Origin: Betaproteobacteria bacterium
Lineage (GTDB): Bacteria > Pseudomonadota > Gammaproteobacteria > Burkholderiales > Usitatibacteraceae
Length of the DNA: 64,000 nt
Direction of reading: 5' to 3'
Assembly (NCBI GenBank): GCA_016791265.1
Contig: JAEUMY010000007.1
Coordinates: 62,001-126,000, forward strand
In this document: piece after piece, positions 1 to 9,338 of the stretch
How the letters are laid out: the number at the start of each line of letters is the position of its first letter
How positions within the stretch are numbered: the stretch's first letter is position 1
Program-made: the position numbers and the translations under genes
The notes under the pieces: generated by a model
What the model saw: the letters and a program-made list of their open reading frames with translations, nothing else
Told to the model about the DNA's origin: nothing
The model's database searches: none

Positions 1-2
1 AA

Positions 3-1244
3 GAAGAGCCGGAAGTGTCCGGAGAAGGCTGGGGCGAGACCGTTTGGCCGGATCCGCTCTTCTACGTGGGTTCCCGTGGCCACCACGCGGACATCGGCGG
101 CATCACGCCCGGCTCCATGCCGCCGTTCTCGCGTACGCTGGAGGACGAGGGCGTATTGCTGGACAACGTGAAGCTGATTTCCCGCGGCGACTGGAAGGAA
201 GCGAATATTCGCGAGCTGCTGGGCAGCGGGCCGCATCCGGCGCGAAACATCGACCAGAATCTGGCCGACCTGCGCGCCCAGATCGCCGCCAACGAGAAAG
301 GGGTGTCCGAGTTGAAGCGCATGATCGCGGACTTCGGCCTCGATACGGTGCGCGCTTACATGGGCCATGTGCAGGACAACGCCGAGCACTGCGTGCGTCG
401 CGCCATCGGCAAATTGTCCGATGGCGAGTATTCGTATGAGATGGACAACGGCGCCGTCATCAAGGTCGCCGTGCAAGTGGGCGCTGACCGGCAATCCGCC
501 GTGATCGATTTCGCCGGCACATCGGCCGAGTTGCCCAACAATTTCAACGCGCCGTCCGCCGTGGTGCATGCGGCCGTGCTGTATGTCTTCCGCATGCTGG
601 TGGATGACGACATCCCGCTCAATGCGGGTTGCCTCAAGCCGCTCGTGATCCGCATTCCGGCAGGCAGCATGCTCAGTCCGGCGCCGCCCGCCGCGACGGT
701 GGCGGGCAATGTCGAGACTTCGCAATGCATCACCGACGCGCTCATCGGCGCGCTGGGCCTGATGGCGGGATCGTGCGGCACCATGAGCAACTTCACTTTC
801 GGCAATGCGCGCCATCAGTACTACGAAACCATCTCAGGGGGCGCCGGCGCCGGGCCGGGCTTCCATGGGTGCGACGCCGTGCAAGTTCACATGACCAACT
901 CGCGCCTCACCGACCCCGAAGTGCTGGAGTGGCGCTTCCCGGTGCGGGTCGAGGAACACTCGATTCGCGCAGGGTCCGGCGGAGCGGGGCGCTGGCGTGG
1001 TGGAAACGGCGCCGTGCGTCGCATTCGTTTCCTGGAAGACATGACGGCGGCGATTCTGTCCAATGCGCGGCGCGTGGCGCCGTTCGGCTTGCAAGGCGGT
1101 GGCTCTGGTGCGGTCGGTGTGAACCGCGTGCTGCGCAAGGATGGGAAGGTGGACGATTTGCCATCTTCCGCTGAAGTGTTCGTTCACGCGGGCGATGTCT
1201 TCAGCATCGAAACACCGGGCGGCGGAGGCTTTGGCGGCGACTGA
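3..1244 (+). CDS. Hydantoinase B / 5-oxoprolinase C-terminal domain protein, 5' truncated by window edge
   Basis: The frame is open through the left edge, so the real start lies outside the window; the GTG at 15 is probably internal. The visible part (about 413 residues) matches the HyuB/oxoprolinase C-terminal half: a SRGHHADIGG block near the start, a GNVETSQ block in the middle, and the glycine-rich tail PGGGGFGG that ends this family. The family hydrolyses cyclic amides such as 5-oxoproline or hydantoins with ATP. Whether this is a separate HyuB subunit or the end of a fused OplAH protein cannot be seen. One copy of the window's 12-bp palindrome (201-212) lies in frame and encodes ANIR. 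Confidence 0.85.
   Translation, partial: EEPEVSGEGWGETVWPDPLFYVGSRGHHADIGGITPGSMPPFSRTLEDEGVLLDNVKLISRGDWKEANIRELLGSGPHPARNIDQNLADLRAQIAANEKGVSELKRMIADFGLDTVRAYMGHVQDNAEHCVRRAIGKLSDGEYSYEMDNGAVIKVAVQVGADRQSAVIDFAGTSAELPNNFNAPSAVVHAAVLYVFRMLVDDDIPLNAGCLKPLVIRIPAGSMLSPAPPAATVAGNVETSQCITDALIGALGLMAGSCGTMSNFTFGNARHQYYETISGGAGAGPGFHGCDAVQVHMTNSRLTDPEVLEWRFPVRVEEHSIRAGSGGAGRWRGGNGAVRRIRFLEDMTAAILSNARRVAPFGLQGGGSGAVGVNRVLRKDGKVDDLPSSAEVFVHAGDVFSIETPGGGGFGGD
201..212. repeat. Iterated palindrome inside the hydantoinase B-like gene
   Basis: Exact GCGAATATTCGC, in frame as ANIR. Confidence 0.95.
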
Positions 1245-1310
1245 AATTTGAGCAGCGTCAAGTGCTTTTACATTTGTCGCCTACCGGCAACACGGCATTC
1301 AAAAATACTT

Positions 1311-1338
1311 TTGCCGCCATCGCGGTTGCGTATAAAAT
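1311..1338 (+). promoter_or_regulatory. Putative sigma-70 promoter for dusB-fis
   Basis: TTGCCG at 1311-1316 and TAAAAT at 1333-1338 with a 16-bp spacer, about 78 bp before the dusB start. It is the only AT-rich promoter-like stretch in the gap. Inferred from sequence only. Confidence 0.5.
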
Positions 1339-1415
1339 AGGCGCCCTTTCATTGATTGCCGCCCGCTTCCTGTGTGCTTTGCAGGCCGGGCTTTTGTTTT
1401 TTCCAGCCAACTGTC

Positions 1416-2441
1416 ATGCGCATCGGCAACATCCAGCTCAAGAACAACCTGATCGTCGCGCCCATGGCGGGTGTGACCGATCGGCCGTTCCGCCAGTTGT
1501 GCAAGCTGATGGGTGCGGGCATGGCGGTGTCGGAAATGGTGGCGTCGAATTCACTGCTGTGGGGGTCGGAGAAAACCATCCGCCGCGGCAACCATGAAGG
1601 CGAAGTCGAGCCCAAGGTGATCCAGATCGCCGGCGCTGATCCGGCCATGCTGGCCGAGGCCGCCAGGTACAACGTGGACAATGGCGCTTCGATCATCGAC
1701 ATCAACATGGGCTGCCCGGCCAAGAAGATCTGCAATGTCTATGCCGGCTCCGCGCTGATGCAAGACGAGCCGCTGATCGGCCGTATCCTGAAGGCGGTGG
1801 TGGGTGCTGTCGACGTGCCGGTGACGCTGAAGTTTCGCACCGGCTGGAACAAGGAGAACCGCAATGCGCTGAATGTCGCGCGCATCGCGGAAGAGAACGG
1901 CATCCAATCCATCGCCATCCACGGCCGCACGCGTGCGTGCATGTACACGGGCGATGCCGAGTACGACACCATCAAGGCGGTGAAGCAGGCGGTGAAGATT
2001 CCCGTGGTGGCGAACGGGGACATCACTTCACCGGAGAAGGCGAAGTATGTACTGGACTACACCGGTGCGGATGCGGTGATGATCGGTCGCGCGGCGCAGG
2101 GTCGGCCGTGGATTTTTCGCGAAATTCAGCACTATCTCGAAACCGGCGAAAAGCTGGCGCCGCCCGAGGTCGCGGAAATTCATCGCGTGCTGATGGGGCA
2201 TCTGCAGGATTTGTATTCGTTTTACGGCATCGAACGGGGTGTGCGCGTGGCCCGCAAGCACATCTCCTGGTACACCAAGGGGTTGGTGGGGTCGGCGGCA
2301 TTCCGCGCCCACATGAACACGCTGGACGATGTCGACGCGCAGCAAGAGGCGGTGCATCGCTTCTTCGGGGAATTGGGCGTGCGTTCGGCGAGATTGCAGT
2401 ACGAATCTGAAACAGAACAAGAACTGGCGCTGGCGGCATAA
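1416..2441 (+). CDS. dusB: tRNA-dihydrouridine synthase DusB
   Basis: DusB uses FMN and NADPH to reduce uridine to dihydrouridine in the tRNA D-loop. The protein (341 aa) starts MRIGNIQLKN and shows the Dus signature VAPMAGVTDRPFR at about residues 14-26 and the catalytic cysteine in NMGCPAKK at residue 100, followed by a TIM-barrel body with GRAAQGRPW near 200. An in-frame GTG/ATG extension to 1356 adds residues not seen in the family, so the ATG at 1416 was chosen. It precedes fis, the conserved dusB-fis pair, in which DusB translation is known to help express Fis in enterobacteria. Confidence 0.95.
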   Translation: MRIGNIQLKNNLIVAPMAGVTDRPFRQLCKLMGAGMAVSEMVASNSLLWGSEKTIRRGNHEGEVEPKVIQIAGADPAMLAEAARYNVDNGASIIDINMGCPAKKICNVYAGSALMQDEPLIGRILKAVVGAVDVPVTLKFRTGWNKENRNALNVARIAEENGIQSIAIHGRTRACMYTGDAEYDTIKAVKQAVKIPVVANGDITSPEKAKYVLDYTGADAVMIGRAAQGRPWIFREIQHYLETGEKLAPPEVAEIHRVLMGHLQDLYSFYGIERGVRVARKHISWYTKGLVGSAAFRAHMNTLDDVDAQQEAVHRFFGELGVRSARLQYESETEQELALAA

Positions 2442-2467
2442 GAACCACCAGCTGAAAGCAGGGAAAA

Positions 2468-2731
2468 ATGGTCAAAAGAACCGAGGCGGATCATGCCGCC
2501 CGCGAGAGCGAGCTATCCTCCTGCGTGCGCAGGGTGATGAAGCAGTATTTCCACGACCTCGACGGCGAGGCCCCCAGCAACGTGTACGACATGGTGCTCA
2601 TGAACATCGAGAAGCCCATGATCGAAGTGGTGCTGACCCACTGCGGCGGCAATCAGACCAAGGCGGCCGAGCTGCTGGGTCTCAACCGCAACACGTTGCG
2701 CAAGAAGATGCAGATTCTGCGCATCGATTGA
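2468..2731 (+). CDS. fis: Fis family nucleoid protein / transcriptional regulator
   Basis: The 87-aa product has the Fis C-terminal helix-turn-helix, with the diagnostic GGNQTKAAELLGLNRNTLRKK block at about 62-82. Fis dimers bend DNA and act in rRNA transcription, recombination and chromosome structure. It lies 26 bp behind dusB and is surely cotranscribed. Given the window-wide iterated palindrome, note that known Fis sites are degenerate 15-mers with G and C at the ends and an AT-rich centre, which loosely resembles the GC-AATATT-GC layout; a link is speculation. Confidence 0.93.
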   Translation: MVKRTEADHAARESELSSCVRRVMKQYFHDLDGEAPSNVYDMVLMNIEKPMIEVVLTHCGGNQTKAAELLGLNRNTLRKKMQILRID

Positions 2732-2753
2732 TGTCCGGGCGATGCCCGGTGAC

Positions 2754-2841
2754 GTGAGGGGTGAGGTGTGAGGAGTGAGGAGAACCCCGAAGCGGTGATT
2801 GTTTGAGGCGTCCTCCTCACTCCTCACCTCTTACTCCTCAC
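2754..2841. repeat. Imperfect inverted repeat of GTGAGG-type simple sequence between fis and purH
   Basis: The left arm (about 2754-2783) is a run of GTGAG/GTGAGG units, and the right arm (about 2811-2841) is its near reverse complement (CTCCTCAC units). The transcript could fold into a long hairpin separating fis from purH. A short GC hairpin, CCGGGC-GAT-GCCCGG, sits just before it at 2735-2749. There is no U-run, so it is not a classical terminator. Confidence 0.6.
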
Positions 2842-2855
2842 CAGCGACCGCTGCC

Positions 2856-4439
2856 ATGTCCTCCTCTTCAAACTCTCCTGATCTCCTTCCCATCCGCCGC
2901 GCGCTCTTGAGCGTTTCCGATAAGACCGGCATCGTCGATTTGGCGCGATACCTCGCCACGCTGAATGTTGAAATCCTTTCCACCGGCGGCACCGCGAAGC
3001 TCCTGACCGAGAGCGGCATCAAGGTGATCGAGGTCGGTGCGCACACCGGCTTCCCGGAAATGATGGACGGCCGGGTGAAGACCCTGCATCCCAAGGTTCA
3101 CGGTGGCATTCTGGCGCGGCGCGACATTCCCGCGCACGTCCACGCGATGCAGAGTCACGGCATCCCACCCATCGACATGGTGGTGGTGAATCTGTATCCG
3201 TTTCGCGAGACGGTCGCCAAACCCGGTTGCACCTTCGACGACGCCATCGAGAACATCGACATCGGTGGCCCCGCCATGGTGCGCGCGTCAGCCAAGAACC
3301 ATGCGTTCGTCGCCATCGTCACCGACTCGGGCGACTACGACGCACTCATCGCCGAGATGCGCGGCAACGACGGCAAACTCTCTGGCGCCACGCGCCTGCA
3401 TCTGGCCAAGAAGGCGTTCAGCCACACGGCGGAGTACGACAGCGCCATCAGCAACTGGCTCACGTCGCTGGATGAAAACCTCACGCCGCAGACTTTCCCC
3501 GAGCGGCTCAATCTCAATTTCGTGAAGGCGCAGCCGATGCGCTACGGCGAGAACCCGCACCAGAGCGCCGCGTTCTACGTCGAGGCCCAACCGGCCGCCG
3601 GCACGCTGGCGCACTACACCCAGCTGCAGGGCAAGGAGCTCTCCTACAACAACATCGCCGATGCCGACGCAGCCTGGGAATGCTGCCGCAGCTTCGAGGT
3701 GCCGGCCTGCGTGATCATCAAGCACGCCAATCCGTGCGGGGTGGCCATCGCGGAGACGCCGCTCGCCGCCTACCAGCGCGCATTCCTGACCGATCCCACC
3801 TCAGCATTCGGCGGCATCATTGCCTTCAACCGCGTCGTGGATGGCGCGACTGCGGAAGCTGTCGCCAAGCAATTCGTGGAAGTGGTGCTGGCGCCAGACT
3901 ATGACGCCGATGCATTGCGAATATTCGCAGCCAAGCAGAACGTGCGCCTGCTGAAGCTGCCGCTGGCGCGCGATCTCAACAAATTCGATCTGAAGCGCGT
4001 GGGTGGCGGCCTGTTGCTGCAAACGTCTGATGACTTCGACGTGTCGCAATTGAAAGTCGTCACGAAGCGCCAACCCACTGACAGCGAGATGAACGATCTC
4101 ATCTTCGCCTTCCGCGTGGCCAAGTTCGTGAAGTCGAACGCCATCGTGTTCTGCAAGGGCGGCATGACGCTGGGCGTGGGCGCGGGTCAGATGAGCCGTG
4201 TCGACTCCACCCGCATCGCCGCCATCAAGGCCAAACACGCGGGCTTGTCGCTGAAGGGTTCCGTGGCGGCGTCGGATGCGTTCTTTCCGTTCCGGGATGG
4301 ACTGGATGTGATTGCCAGCGCGGGCGCCAAGGCCGTGATTCAGCCCGGCGGGTCGATGCGGGATGAGGAAGTGTTCAAGGCGGCGGATGAGCATGGGGTG
4401 GCGATGGTCGTGACCGGCATGCGGCATTTCAGACACTAA
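2856..4439 (+). CDS. purH: Bifunctional AICAR formyltransferase / IMP cyclohydrolase PurH
   Basis: Catalyses the last two steps of IMP synthesis. The product is 527 aa, close to the usual length. The N-terminal MGS-like cyclohydrolase domain (to about residue 200) contains [14 protein letters not shown] and [10 protein letters not shown]. The C-terminal transformylase domain contains [15 protein letters not shown] and the end motif [15 protein letters not shown]. The ATG at 2856 was chosen because the upstream extension to 2799 is translation of the simple-sequence hairpin. A palindrome copy at 3917-3928 encodes RIFA in frame. Confidence 0.96.
   Translation: MSSSSNSPDLLPIRRALLSVSDKTGIVDLARYLATLNVEILSTGGTAKLLTESGIKVIEVGAHTGFPEMMDGRVKTLHPKVHGGILARRDIPAHVHAMQSHGIPPIDMVVVNLYPFRETVAKPGCTFDDAIENIDIGGPAMVRASAKNHAFVAIVTDSGDYDALIAEMRGNDGKLSGATRLHLAKKAFSHTAEYDSAISNWLTSLDENLTPQTFPERLNLNFVKAQPMRYGENPHQSAAFYVEAQPAAGTLAHYTQLQGKELSYNNIADADAAWECCRSFEVPACVIIKHANPCGVAIAETPLAAYQRAFLTDPTSAFGGIIAFNRVVDGATAEAVAKQFVEVVLAPDYDADALRIFAAKQNVRLLKLPLARDLNKFDLKRVGGGLLLQTSDDFDVSQLKVVTKRQPTDSEMNDLIFAFRVAKFVKSNAIVFCKGGMTLGVGAGQMSRVDSTRIAAIKAKHAGLSLKGSVAASDAFFPFRDGLDVIASAGAKAVIQPGGSMRDEEVFKAADEHGVAMVVTGMRHFRH
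3917..3928. repeat. Iterated palindrome inside purH
   Basis: Exact copy with flanking T and A, read as RIFA. Confidence 0.95.
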
Positions 4440-4444
4440 GTGAA

Positions 4445-4708
4445 ATGCGTTACGTCTCAGGTGAGATAGCCAAGCCAGGAGATGTGATTGCTCTTGACCA
4501 AGGGCATCGGCCAACTGGAAGAATTGTTGTCCTCATTGAGTCACGCGAGGCCGTCCTCGGATTCAAGGCCGAGGAATGGGCTTACTTGAAGTTTGGCTTC
4601 ATGGCCGAGTTTGATGGAATGGGCCTGATGCACTTCGACTCATTCGATGAAGACGTCATCTTTGTTTCAAGAGCAACCGGAAATTCAAACAGAGCAACTG
4701 AGAAATGA
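4445..4708 (+). CDS. Small hypothetical protein inserted between purH and purD
   Basis: An 87-aa ORF starting MRYVSGEIAKPGDVI and containing GRIVVLIESREAVLGF; acidic aromatic C-terminal half with FDSFDEDVIFV. Its stop overlaps the purD start (ATGA), so it is translationally coupled. Codon use is visibly less GC-biased than purH and purD, which suggests later acquisition. The family is not one I can name; small beta-rich proteins of this look occur as immunity or accessory proteins, but that is only an impression. Confidence 0.65.
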   Translation: MRYVSGEIAKPGDVIALDQGHRPTGRIVVLIESREAVLGFKAEEWAYLKFGFMAEFDGMGLMHFDSFDEDVIFVSRATGNSNRATEK

Positions 4709-5976
4709 AACTCCTCGTCATCGGCTCCGGCGGCCGCGAACATGCGCTGGCCTGGAAACTGGCCCAGTCTCCCAAGGTGCAGTGCGTCTATGTTGCCCCC
4801 GGCAATGCCGGCACGGCGCATGAGGACGGGCTGGTCAACGTCAACATCACCGGCATTCCGGAGCTGGTGAAGTTCGCGCAGGACGAGCAGATCCATGTCA
4901 CGGTCGTGGGCCCGGAAGGTCCGCTGGCCGCGGGCGTTGTCGATGCGTTTCGCGCCGCAGGTTTGCGAATATTCGGACCGGCGAAAGCGGCGGCGCAACT
5001 GGAGGCCTCCAAGGATTTCGCCAAGCAGTTCATGACCCGCCACAACATCCCGACGGCGTTCTTCCAGACGTTCACGGATGCCAAGGCTGCACACGCCTAC
5101 ATTGACGAGAAAGGTGCCCCCATCGTCATCAAGGCCGACGGTCTCGCGGCGGGCAAGGGCGTGGTGGTGGCCATGACGTTGGCCGAAGCGCATGACGCGG
5201 TGGACATGATGCTGGCCGGCAACAAGCTGGGGGATGCGGGCCATCGCGTCGTCATCGAGGAATTCATGGCTGGCGAGGAAGCCAGCTTCATCGTGATGTG
5301 CGATGGCAAGCACGCGTTGCCCTTCGCATCGTCGCAGGATCACAAGCGGATATTCGATGGCGACCAGGGCCCCAACACCGGCGGCATGGGCGCTTACTCC
5401 CCCGCACCGGTGGTGACGCCGGCAGTCCACGCGCGCACCATGCGCGAAATCATCATGCCGGTGCTGCGTGGCATGGCGGCGGAGGGCACACCGTTCACGG
5501 GTTTCCTGTACGCAGGGCTGATGATTGACGCCAACGGCGCGCCGCGCGTGGTCGAGTTCAACGCGCGCATGGGCGACCCGGAAACGCAGCCCATCATGAT
5601 GCGACTGAAGACTGATTTCCTCACGCTGGTGGAGCACGCCATCGACGGCACGCTGGACCAGATCGAGGCCGACTGGGATCGCCGCGCCGCGCTCGGTGTG
5701 GTGCTGGCGGCAGCAGGTTATCCGGACACGCCGAAGAAGGGCGATGTCATCACCGGTATTCCCAAGGCGACCGAGGACTGCAAGACCTTCCACGCCGGCA
5801 CGACGGAGAAGGACGGGCAGGCGGTCACCTCGGGCGGGCGCGTGCTCTGCGTGACCGGCCTTGGTGTCAACGTGAAGGAAGCCGCCGACATCGCGTATCG
5901 TGCCGTTGCGAATATTCGCTTCGACGGCATGCAGTTCAGAAAAGACATCGGCCACCGCGCCATTCATCGCAAATGA
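4705..5976 (+). CDS. purD: Phosphoribosylamine-glycine ligase PurD
   Basis: ATP-grasp enzyme of purine synthesis, joining phosphoribosylamine and glycine to GAR. The 423-aa protein has the N-terminal [18 protein letters not shown] motif, a [16 protein letters not shown]-grasp loop near 150, [11 protein letters not shown] near 190, and [10 protein letters not shown] near 290. It overlaps the preceding small gene and hemF by 4 bp each. Two palindrome-like sequences lie in it: an exact copy at 5908-5919 (ANIR) and a one-mismatch copy at 4965-4976 (RIF). Confidence 0.96.
   Translation: MKLLVIGSGGREHALAWKLAQSPKVQCVYVAPGNAGTAHEDGLVNVNITGIPELVKFAQDEQIHVTVVGPEGPLAAGVVDAFRAAGLRIFGPAKAAAQLEASKDFAKQFMTRHNIPTAFFQTFTDAKAAHAYIDEKGAPIVIKADGLAAGKGVVVAMTLAEAHDAVDMMLAGNKLGDAGHRVVIEEFMAGEEASFIVMCDGKHALPFASSQDHKRIFDGDQGPNTGGMGAYSPAPVVTPAVHARTMREIIMPVLRGMAAEGTPFTGFLYAGLMIDANGAPRVVEFNARMGDPETQPIMMRLKTDFLTLVEHAIDGTLDQIEADWDRRAALGVVLAAAGYPDTPKKGDVITGIPKATEDCKTFHAGTTEKDGQAVTSGGRVLCVTGLGVNVKEAADIAYRAVANIRFDGMQFRKDIGHRAIHRK
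5908..5919. repeat. Iterated palindrome inside purD
   Basis: Exact copy, read as ANIR. Confidence 0.95.
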
Positions 5977-6884
5977 CCATGACGAGCTCCGCAGTTCGCG
6001 ATTACCTCACCGGTCTGCAAGACCGGATCGTCGACACCATCAGCGCCATCGACGGAAAGCCATTCATTCGTGACGAGTGGCAGCGCCCGGAAAACATGGG
6101 CGGTGGTGGCGGCGTTTCCCGGCTGCTGGAAGACGGCAACGTGTTCGAACGCGCCGGTGTCGGCTTCTCGCACGTGAAGGGCACGCAACTGCCCCCGTCC
6201 GCATCCGCCCACCGGCCCGAGATCGCCGGGCGGCCGTGGGAGGCGATGGGGGTCTCGCTGGTGTTCCATCCGCGCAATCCGTACGTGCCGACCGTGCACA
6301 TGAATGTGCGCTTCTTCATCGCGCTGGATGAGAAGGCAGGCGACGTGTGCTGGTTCGGCGGCGGCATGGATCTCACGCCCTACTATCCGTTCGACGAGGA
6401 CTGCGCGCACTTTCATCGCGTCAACCGCGACGCCCTGGCGCCCTTCGGCCCGGACTGGTATCCGAAGTACAAGAAGTGGTGCGACGAGTATTTCTTCCTG
6501 AAGCATCGCGGCGAGCCGCGTGGCATCGGTGGCGTGTTCTTCGATGACCTGTCCGAGCCCGGCTTCGACCAGAGCTTCGCCATGCAGCGCGCGGTGGGGG
6601 ATGCCTTCCTGCCGGCCTATGTGCCCATTGTCGAGCGGCGCAAGGACACGCCCCATGGCGAGCGCGAGCGCGACTTCCAGGCCTACCGCCGCGGCCGCTA
6701 TGTCGAGTTCAATCTGGTGTGGGACCGCGGCACGCTGTTCGGCCTGCAGTCAGGTGGACGCGCGGAATCGATCCTGATGTCGCTGCCGCCCGTGGTGAAG
6801 TGGCGCTATGACTGGAAGCCCGAGGCGGGATCGCCCGAGGCGAAGCTGTACGAGACCTTGCTGCCGCACCGCGAGTGGGTGTAG
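5973..6884 (+). CDS. hemF: Oxygen-dependent coproporphyrinogen III oxidase HemF
   Basis: Converts coproporphyrinogen III to protoporphyrinogen IX with O2 in the cytoplasm. The 303-aa product carries the family blocks [24 protein letters not shown] near 36-55, [16 protein letters not shown] near 93, [13 protein letters not shown] near 124 and [10 protein letters not shown] near 180. It overlaps purD by 4 bp (ATGA), forming a purH-purD-hemF unit. Dependence on O2 suits an aerobic host. Confidence 0.96.
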   Translation: MTMTSSAVRDYLTGLQDRIVDTISAIDGKPFIRDEWQRPENMGGGGGVSRLLEDGNVFERAGVGFSHVKGTQLPPSASAHRPEIAGRPWEAMGVSLVFHPRNPYVPTVHMNVRFFIALDEKAGDVCWFGGGMDLTPYYPFDEDCAHFHRVNRDALAPFGPDWYPKYKKWCDEYFFLKHRGEPRGIGGVFFDDLSEPGFDQSFAMQRAVGDAFLPAYVPIVERRKDTPHGERERDFQAYRRGRYVEFNLVWDRGTLFGLQSGGRAESILMSLPPVVKWRYDWKPEAGSPEAKLYETLLPHREWV

Positions 6885-7670
6885 TTAGAGAGCCTCGTAC
6901 GCCTGCTTGACCGGCTCCGCGCCGTGGATCTTTTCCAGCCGGCGCACGATGAAGTGGCCGCGTGCCATGTCCTGGAAGTGGCCGATGAAAATCGTGTTGA
7001 TGAGCGCACCGCCGGCGGCGCCCAGAATGGGCACGGCCTGCGCTGCCGCCTTCTCCGACACGACGATGCCAAAGCGCGAGGCGAGCACGCTGATGAGCCG
7101 CACCAGCGCCGGCGCACCTGCCTTGGTGAAGCCCTTTTCGGCGATGAATTTCGACGCTTCGCTCACCGCCGCCGCCATCGCTGCGCGAGCGGCGAAGTAG
7201 CCTGATTCCGTCGCGTCGTCGGACTTCGACTCGCCGCCCAGCGCAAACACGGTGAGGCAGGCCAGCTTGGTGTCGAGATAGTTGATGTTCTCGCCTTCGC
7301 TCTTGGCGATGTCGGCGATGGAGCGCAGCATGATGGTGGTCGACACCGGCAACTCAACCGCCAGCGCGGCCAATCCGAAGGCGCCGCCCGCCGCACCGCT
7401 CGCCGCCACGGCAATCTTGTGCATGCGCTCGGTCGGGCCGAAGCGCGGACCGGATTTCTCGCCGAGCGACTTCACCGCCACATCCAGCGCTTTCATCAGC
7501 GCGGCTTCGGAGGCCTTGTGTACGGACTTGTTCCAGCTCTTCGGCAGAAGCGCGAAGCCCTTCTCGATGGGCGCGCCCAGCGCTGCCGTCATTTTCGCGG
7601 CGAGGCCGGGGTTCTCCAGAAGCTGCTTGGCGCGCTTCAGGTCGGCAAGTTCGTTCTTGGACAGAAGCAT
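6885..7670 (-). CDS. EcsC family protein
   Basis: 261 aa, convergent and directly abutting hemF. The sequence has the EcsC hallmarks: SGAAGGAFGLAALAVELPVSTTIMLRSIADIAKSEGE in the middle and AAGGALINTIFIGHFQDMARGHFIVRRLE near the C-terminus. EcsC-family proteins are membrane-associated or soluble helical proteins of unclear role; in Bacillus the name comes from the ecs ABC transporter operon. No transporter partner is beside it here. Function unknown. Confidence 0.85.
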   Translation of the reverse strand: MLLSKNELADLKRAKQLLENPGLAAKMTAALGAPIEKGFALLPKSWNKSVHKASEAALMKALDVAVKSLGEKSGPRFGPTERMHKIAVAASGAAGGAFGLAALAVELPVSTTIMLRSIADIAKSEGENINYLDTKLACLTVFALGGESKSDDATESGYFAARAAMAAAVSEASKFIAEKGFTKAGAPALVRLISVLASRFGIVVSEKAAAQAVPILGAAGGALINTIFIGHFQDMARGHFIVRRLEKIHGAEPVKQAYEAL

Positions 7671-7694
7671 GACGTGTCATCCACAAAAAGGCAG

Positions 7695-7816
7695 GGAACC
7701 GCAGATGAACACAGATTAACGCAGATAAACTTTCGATACAGCCACAACTCTCGCGTGCCAGCTCCATCGCAACTGCCGCATCCAATCTGCGTTCATCCGC
7801 GTTCATCTGCGGTTCC
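7695..7816. repeat. Inverted repeat with 32-bp arms of CGCAGAT-type units
   Basis: The left arm 7695-7726 and right arm 7785-7816 are near-perfect reverse complements and contain repeated CGCAGATGAAC / GTTCATCTGCG units. They fill the gap between livF and ecsC, both on the minus strand. Such arrays of CGCAGAT words are common in proteobacterial intergenic DNA; no ORF is present. Confidence 0.7.
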
Positions 7817-7833
7817 GAACTTGATGGCTGCCG

Positions 7834-8556
7834 CTAGGCGGCCTCGCCAAGATAGGCTTCGCGCACCTTCGGATTGGTCAGCAGCGCCTTGGCATCATCG
7901 GCCAGCGTGATCTCGCCACCATCCATGACGTAGCCCTTGCTGCTGACTTCCAGCGCGAGCTTGGCGTTCTGCTCCACCAGAAGGATGGTGACGCCCGTTG
8001 CGGCCACCTCGCGCACGACCTCGAGAATCTTCTGCACCATGATGGGTGCGAGGCCCATGCTGGGTTCATCCAGGAGCAAAAGCTTGGGCCGTGCCATCAA
8101 CGCGCGGCCGATGGCCAGCATCTGCTGTTCGCCGCCGGACAGTGTGCCAGCCGTCTGCGCGCGGCGTTCCTTGAGGCGGGCGAACATCGCGAATATTCGC
8201 TCCACGTCGGTCTTGATCTCGGCATGGTCGTTGCGGATGTAGGCACCCATGGCGAGGTTCTCCTCGACCGTGAGTTGCGGAAACACGCCGCGACCTTCCG
8301 GCACCAGTGACAGGCGCTTGCGCGCGATGGTGTACGACGGTTGATGGGTGATGCTCTCGCCTTCATAGATGACATCGCCGCTGGCGGTCTTCACCATGCC
8401 GGCAATGGCCTTCAGCGTGCTGGTCTTGCCGGCGCCGTTGGCGCCAATGAGGGTGGTGAGCTCACCAGGATTGACTGTGAGACTGATGCCCTTTACCGCG
8501 TTGATCCCGCCATAGGCGATCTTGAGATTCTTCAACTCCAACAGAGGCGTTGTCAT
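7834..8556 (-). CDS. livF: Branched-chain amino acid ABC transporter ATP-binding protein LivF
   Basis: 240-aa ABC ATPase of the HAAT class. Walker A is GANGAGKTS near residue 38, the signature LSGGEQQML near 139 and Walker B LLLLDEPSMGLAP near 160, followed by LLVEQN with the switch region. It overlaps livG by 4 bp. A palindrome copy at 8189-8200 lies in frame (encoding ERIFA on the minus strand). It powers uptake of branched-chain or related amino acids with LivG. Confidence 0.94.
   Translation of the reverse strand: MTTPLLELKNLKIAYGGINAVKGISLTVNPGELTTLIGANGAGKTSTLKAIAGMVKTASGDVIYEGESITHQPSYTIARKRLSLVPEGRGVFPQLTVEENLAMGAYIRNDHAEIKTDVERIFAMFARLKERRAQTAGTLSGGEQQMLAIGRALMARPKLLLLDEPSMGLAPIMVQKILEVVREVAATGVTILLVEQNAKLALEVSSKGYVMDGGEITLADDAKALLTNPKVREAYLGEAA
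8189..8200. repeat. Iterated palindrome inside livF
   Basis: Exact copy; no other until 15045. Confidence 0.95.
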
Positions 8557-9338
8557 GCGGCCTCCGTCGTTTCGGGCGCGGCACCGAGATAGGCCTCGAT
8601 CACCTTGGGATCACGCTGCACATCCTTGGGCAGGCCTTCGGCGATCTTCTTGCCGTAATCCAGCACGGCGATGCGGTCACACAGCCCCATCACCAGCTTC
8701 ACGTCATGCTCGATGAGCAGGATGGTGATGCCGGAGGCGCGAATCTTTTCCAGCAGTTCACGCAAGGCCAGCTTCTCGGTGGCGTTCATGCCGGCCGCCG
8801 GCTCATCCAGCGCCAGCACGCGCGGATCGGTGGCGAGCGCGCGGGCGATTTCCAGCCGGCGCTGATCGCCGTAGGAGAGGTTGCGCGCGATGTCGTTGGC
8901 GCGCGAGTCGATGCCGACGTATTGCAGTAGCTCGTGGGCGCGTTTCTCGATCTCGGCTTCTTCCTTGCGCGTGGCGGCGTTGAGGGTGATGGCACCCCAG
9001 ACACCGGCCTTGGTGCGCACGTGGCGGCCGATCATCACGTTTTCCAGCGCGGAGAGATTGCCGAAGAGACGGATGTTCTGGAAGGTGCGCGCGATGCCCA
9101 GTGCCGCGATGCGGTCTGGTGTCGCGTCAGTCAGCGGCTTACCCTCGAACGTGATCGTGCCCTCGTCGTGGATGTAAAGACCGGTGATGACGTTGAACAT
9201 CGTCGTCTTGCCGGCGCCATTCGGGCCGATGAGGCCGAAGATTTCGCCCTTGTTGATGGCGAAGGACACACCGGACAGTGCTTGCAAGCCGCCAAACCTT
9301 TTCGATACGCCGTCGACAGAAAGAATCACGTTACTCAT
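8553..9338 (-). CDS. livG: Branched-chain amino acid ABC transporter ATP-binding protein LivG
   Basis: 261-aa ABC ATPase. Walker A is GPNGAGKTT near 38, the signature is the LivG-type LSYGDQRRLEIARAL, and Walker B is VLALDEPAAGMNATE. LivG proteins carry the longer insert between Walker A and the signature seen here. It overlaps livM by 8 bp and livF by 4 bp, so the four genes are one translationally coupled operon. Confidence 0.94.
   Translation of the reverse strand: MSNVILSVDGVSKRFGGLQALSGVSFAINKGEIFGLIGPNGAGKTTMFNVITGLYIHDEGTITFEGKPLTDATPDRIAALGIARTFQNIRLFGNLSALENVMIGRHVRTKAGVWGAITLNAATRKEEAEIEKRAHELLQYVGIDSRANDIARNLSYGDQRRLEIARALATDPRVLALDEPAAGMNATEKLALRELLEKIRASGITILLIEHDVKLVMGLCDRIAVLDYGKKIAEGLPKDVQRDPKVIEAYLGAAPETTEAA

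Noticed and set aside
4582..5967. Minus-strand ORF of 461 codons
   Set aside because: Antisense shadow of purD; low-complexity His/Arg-rich product.
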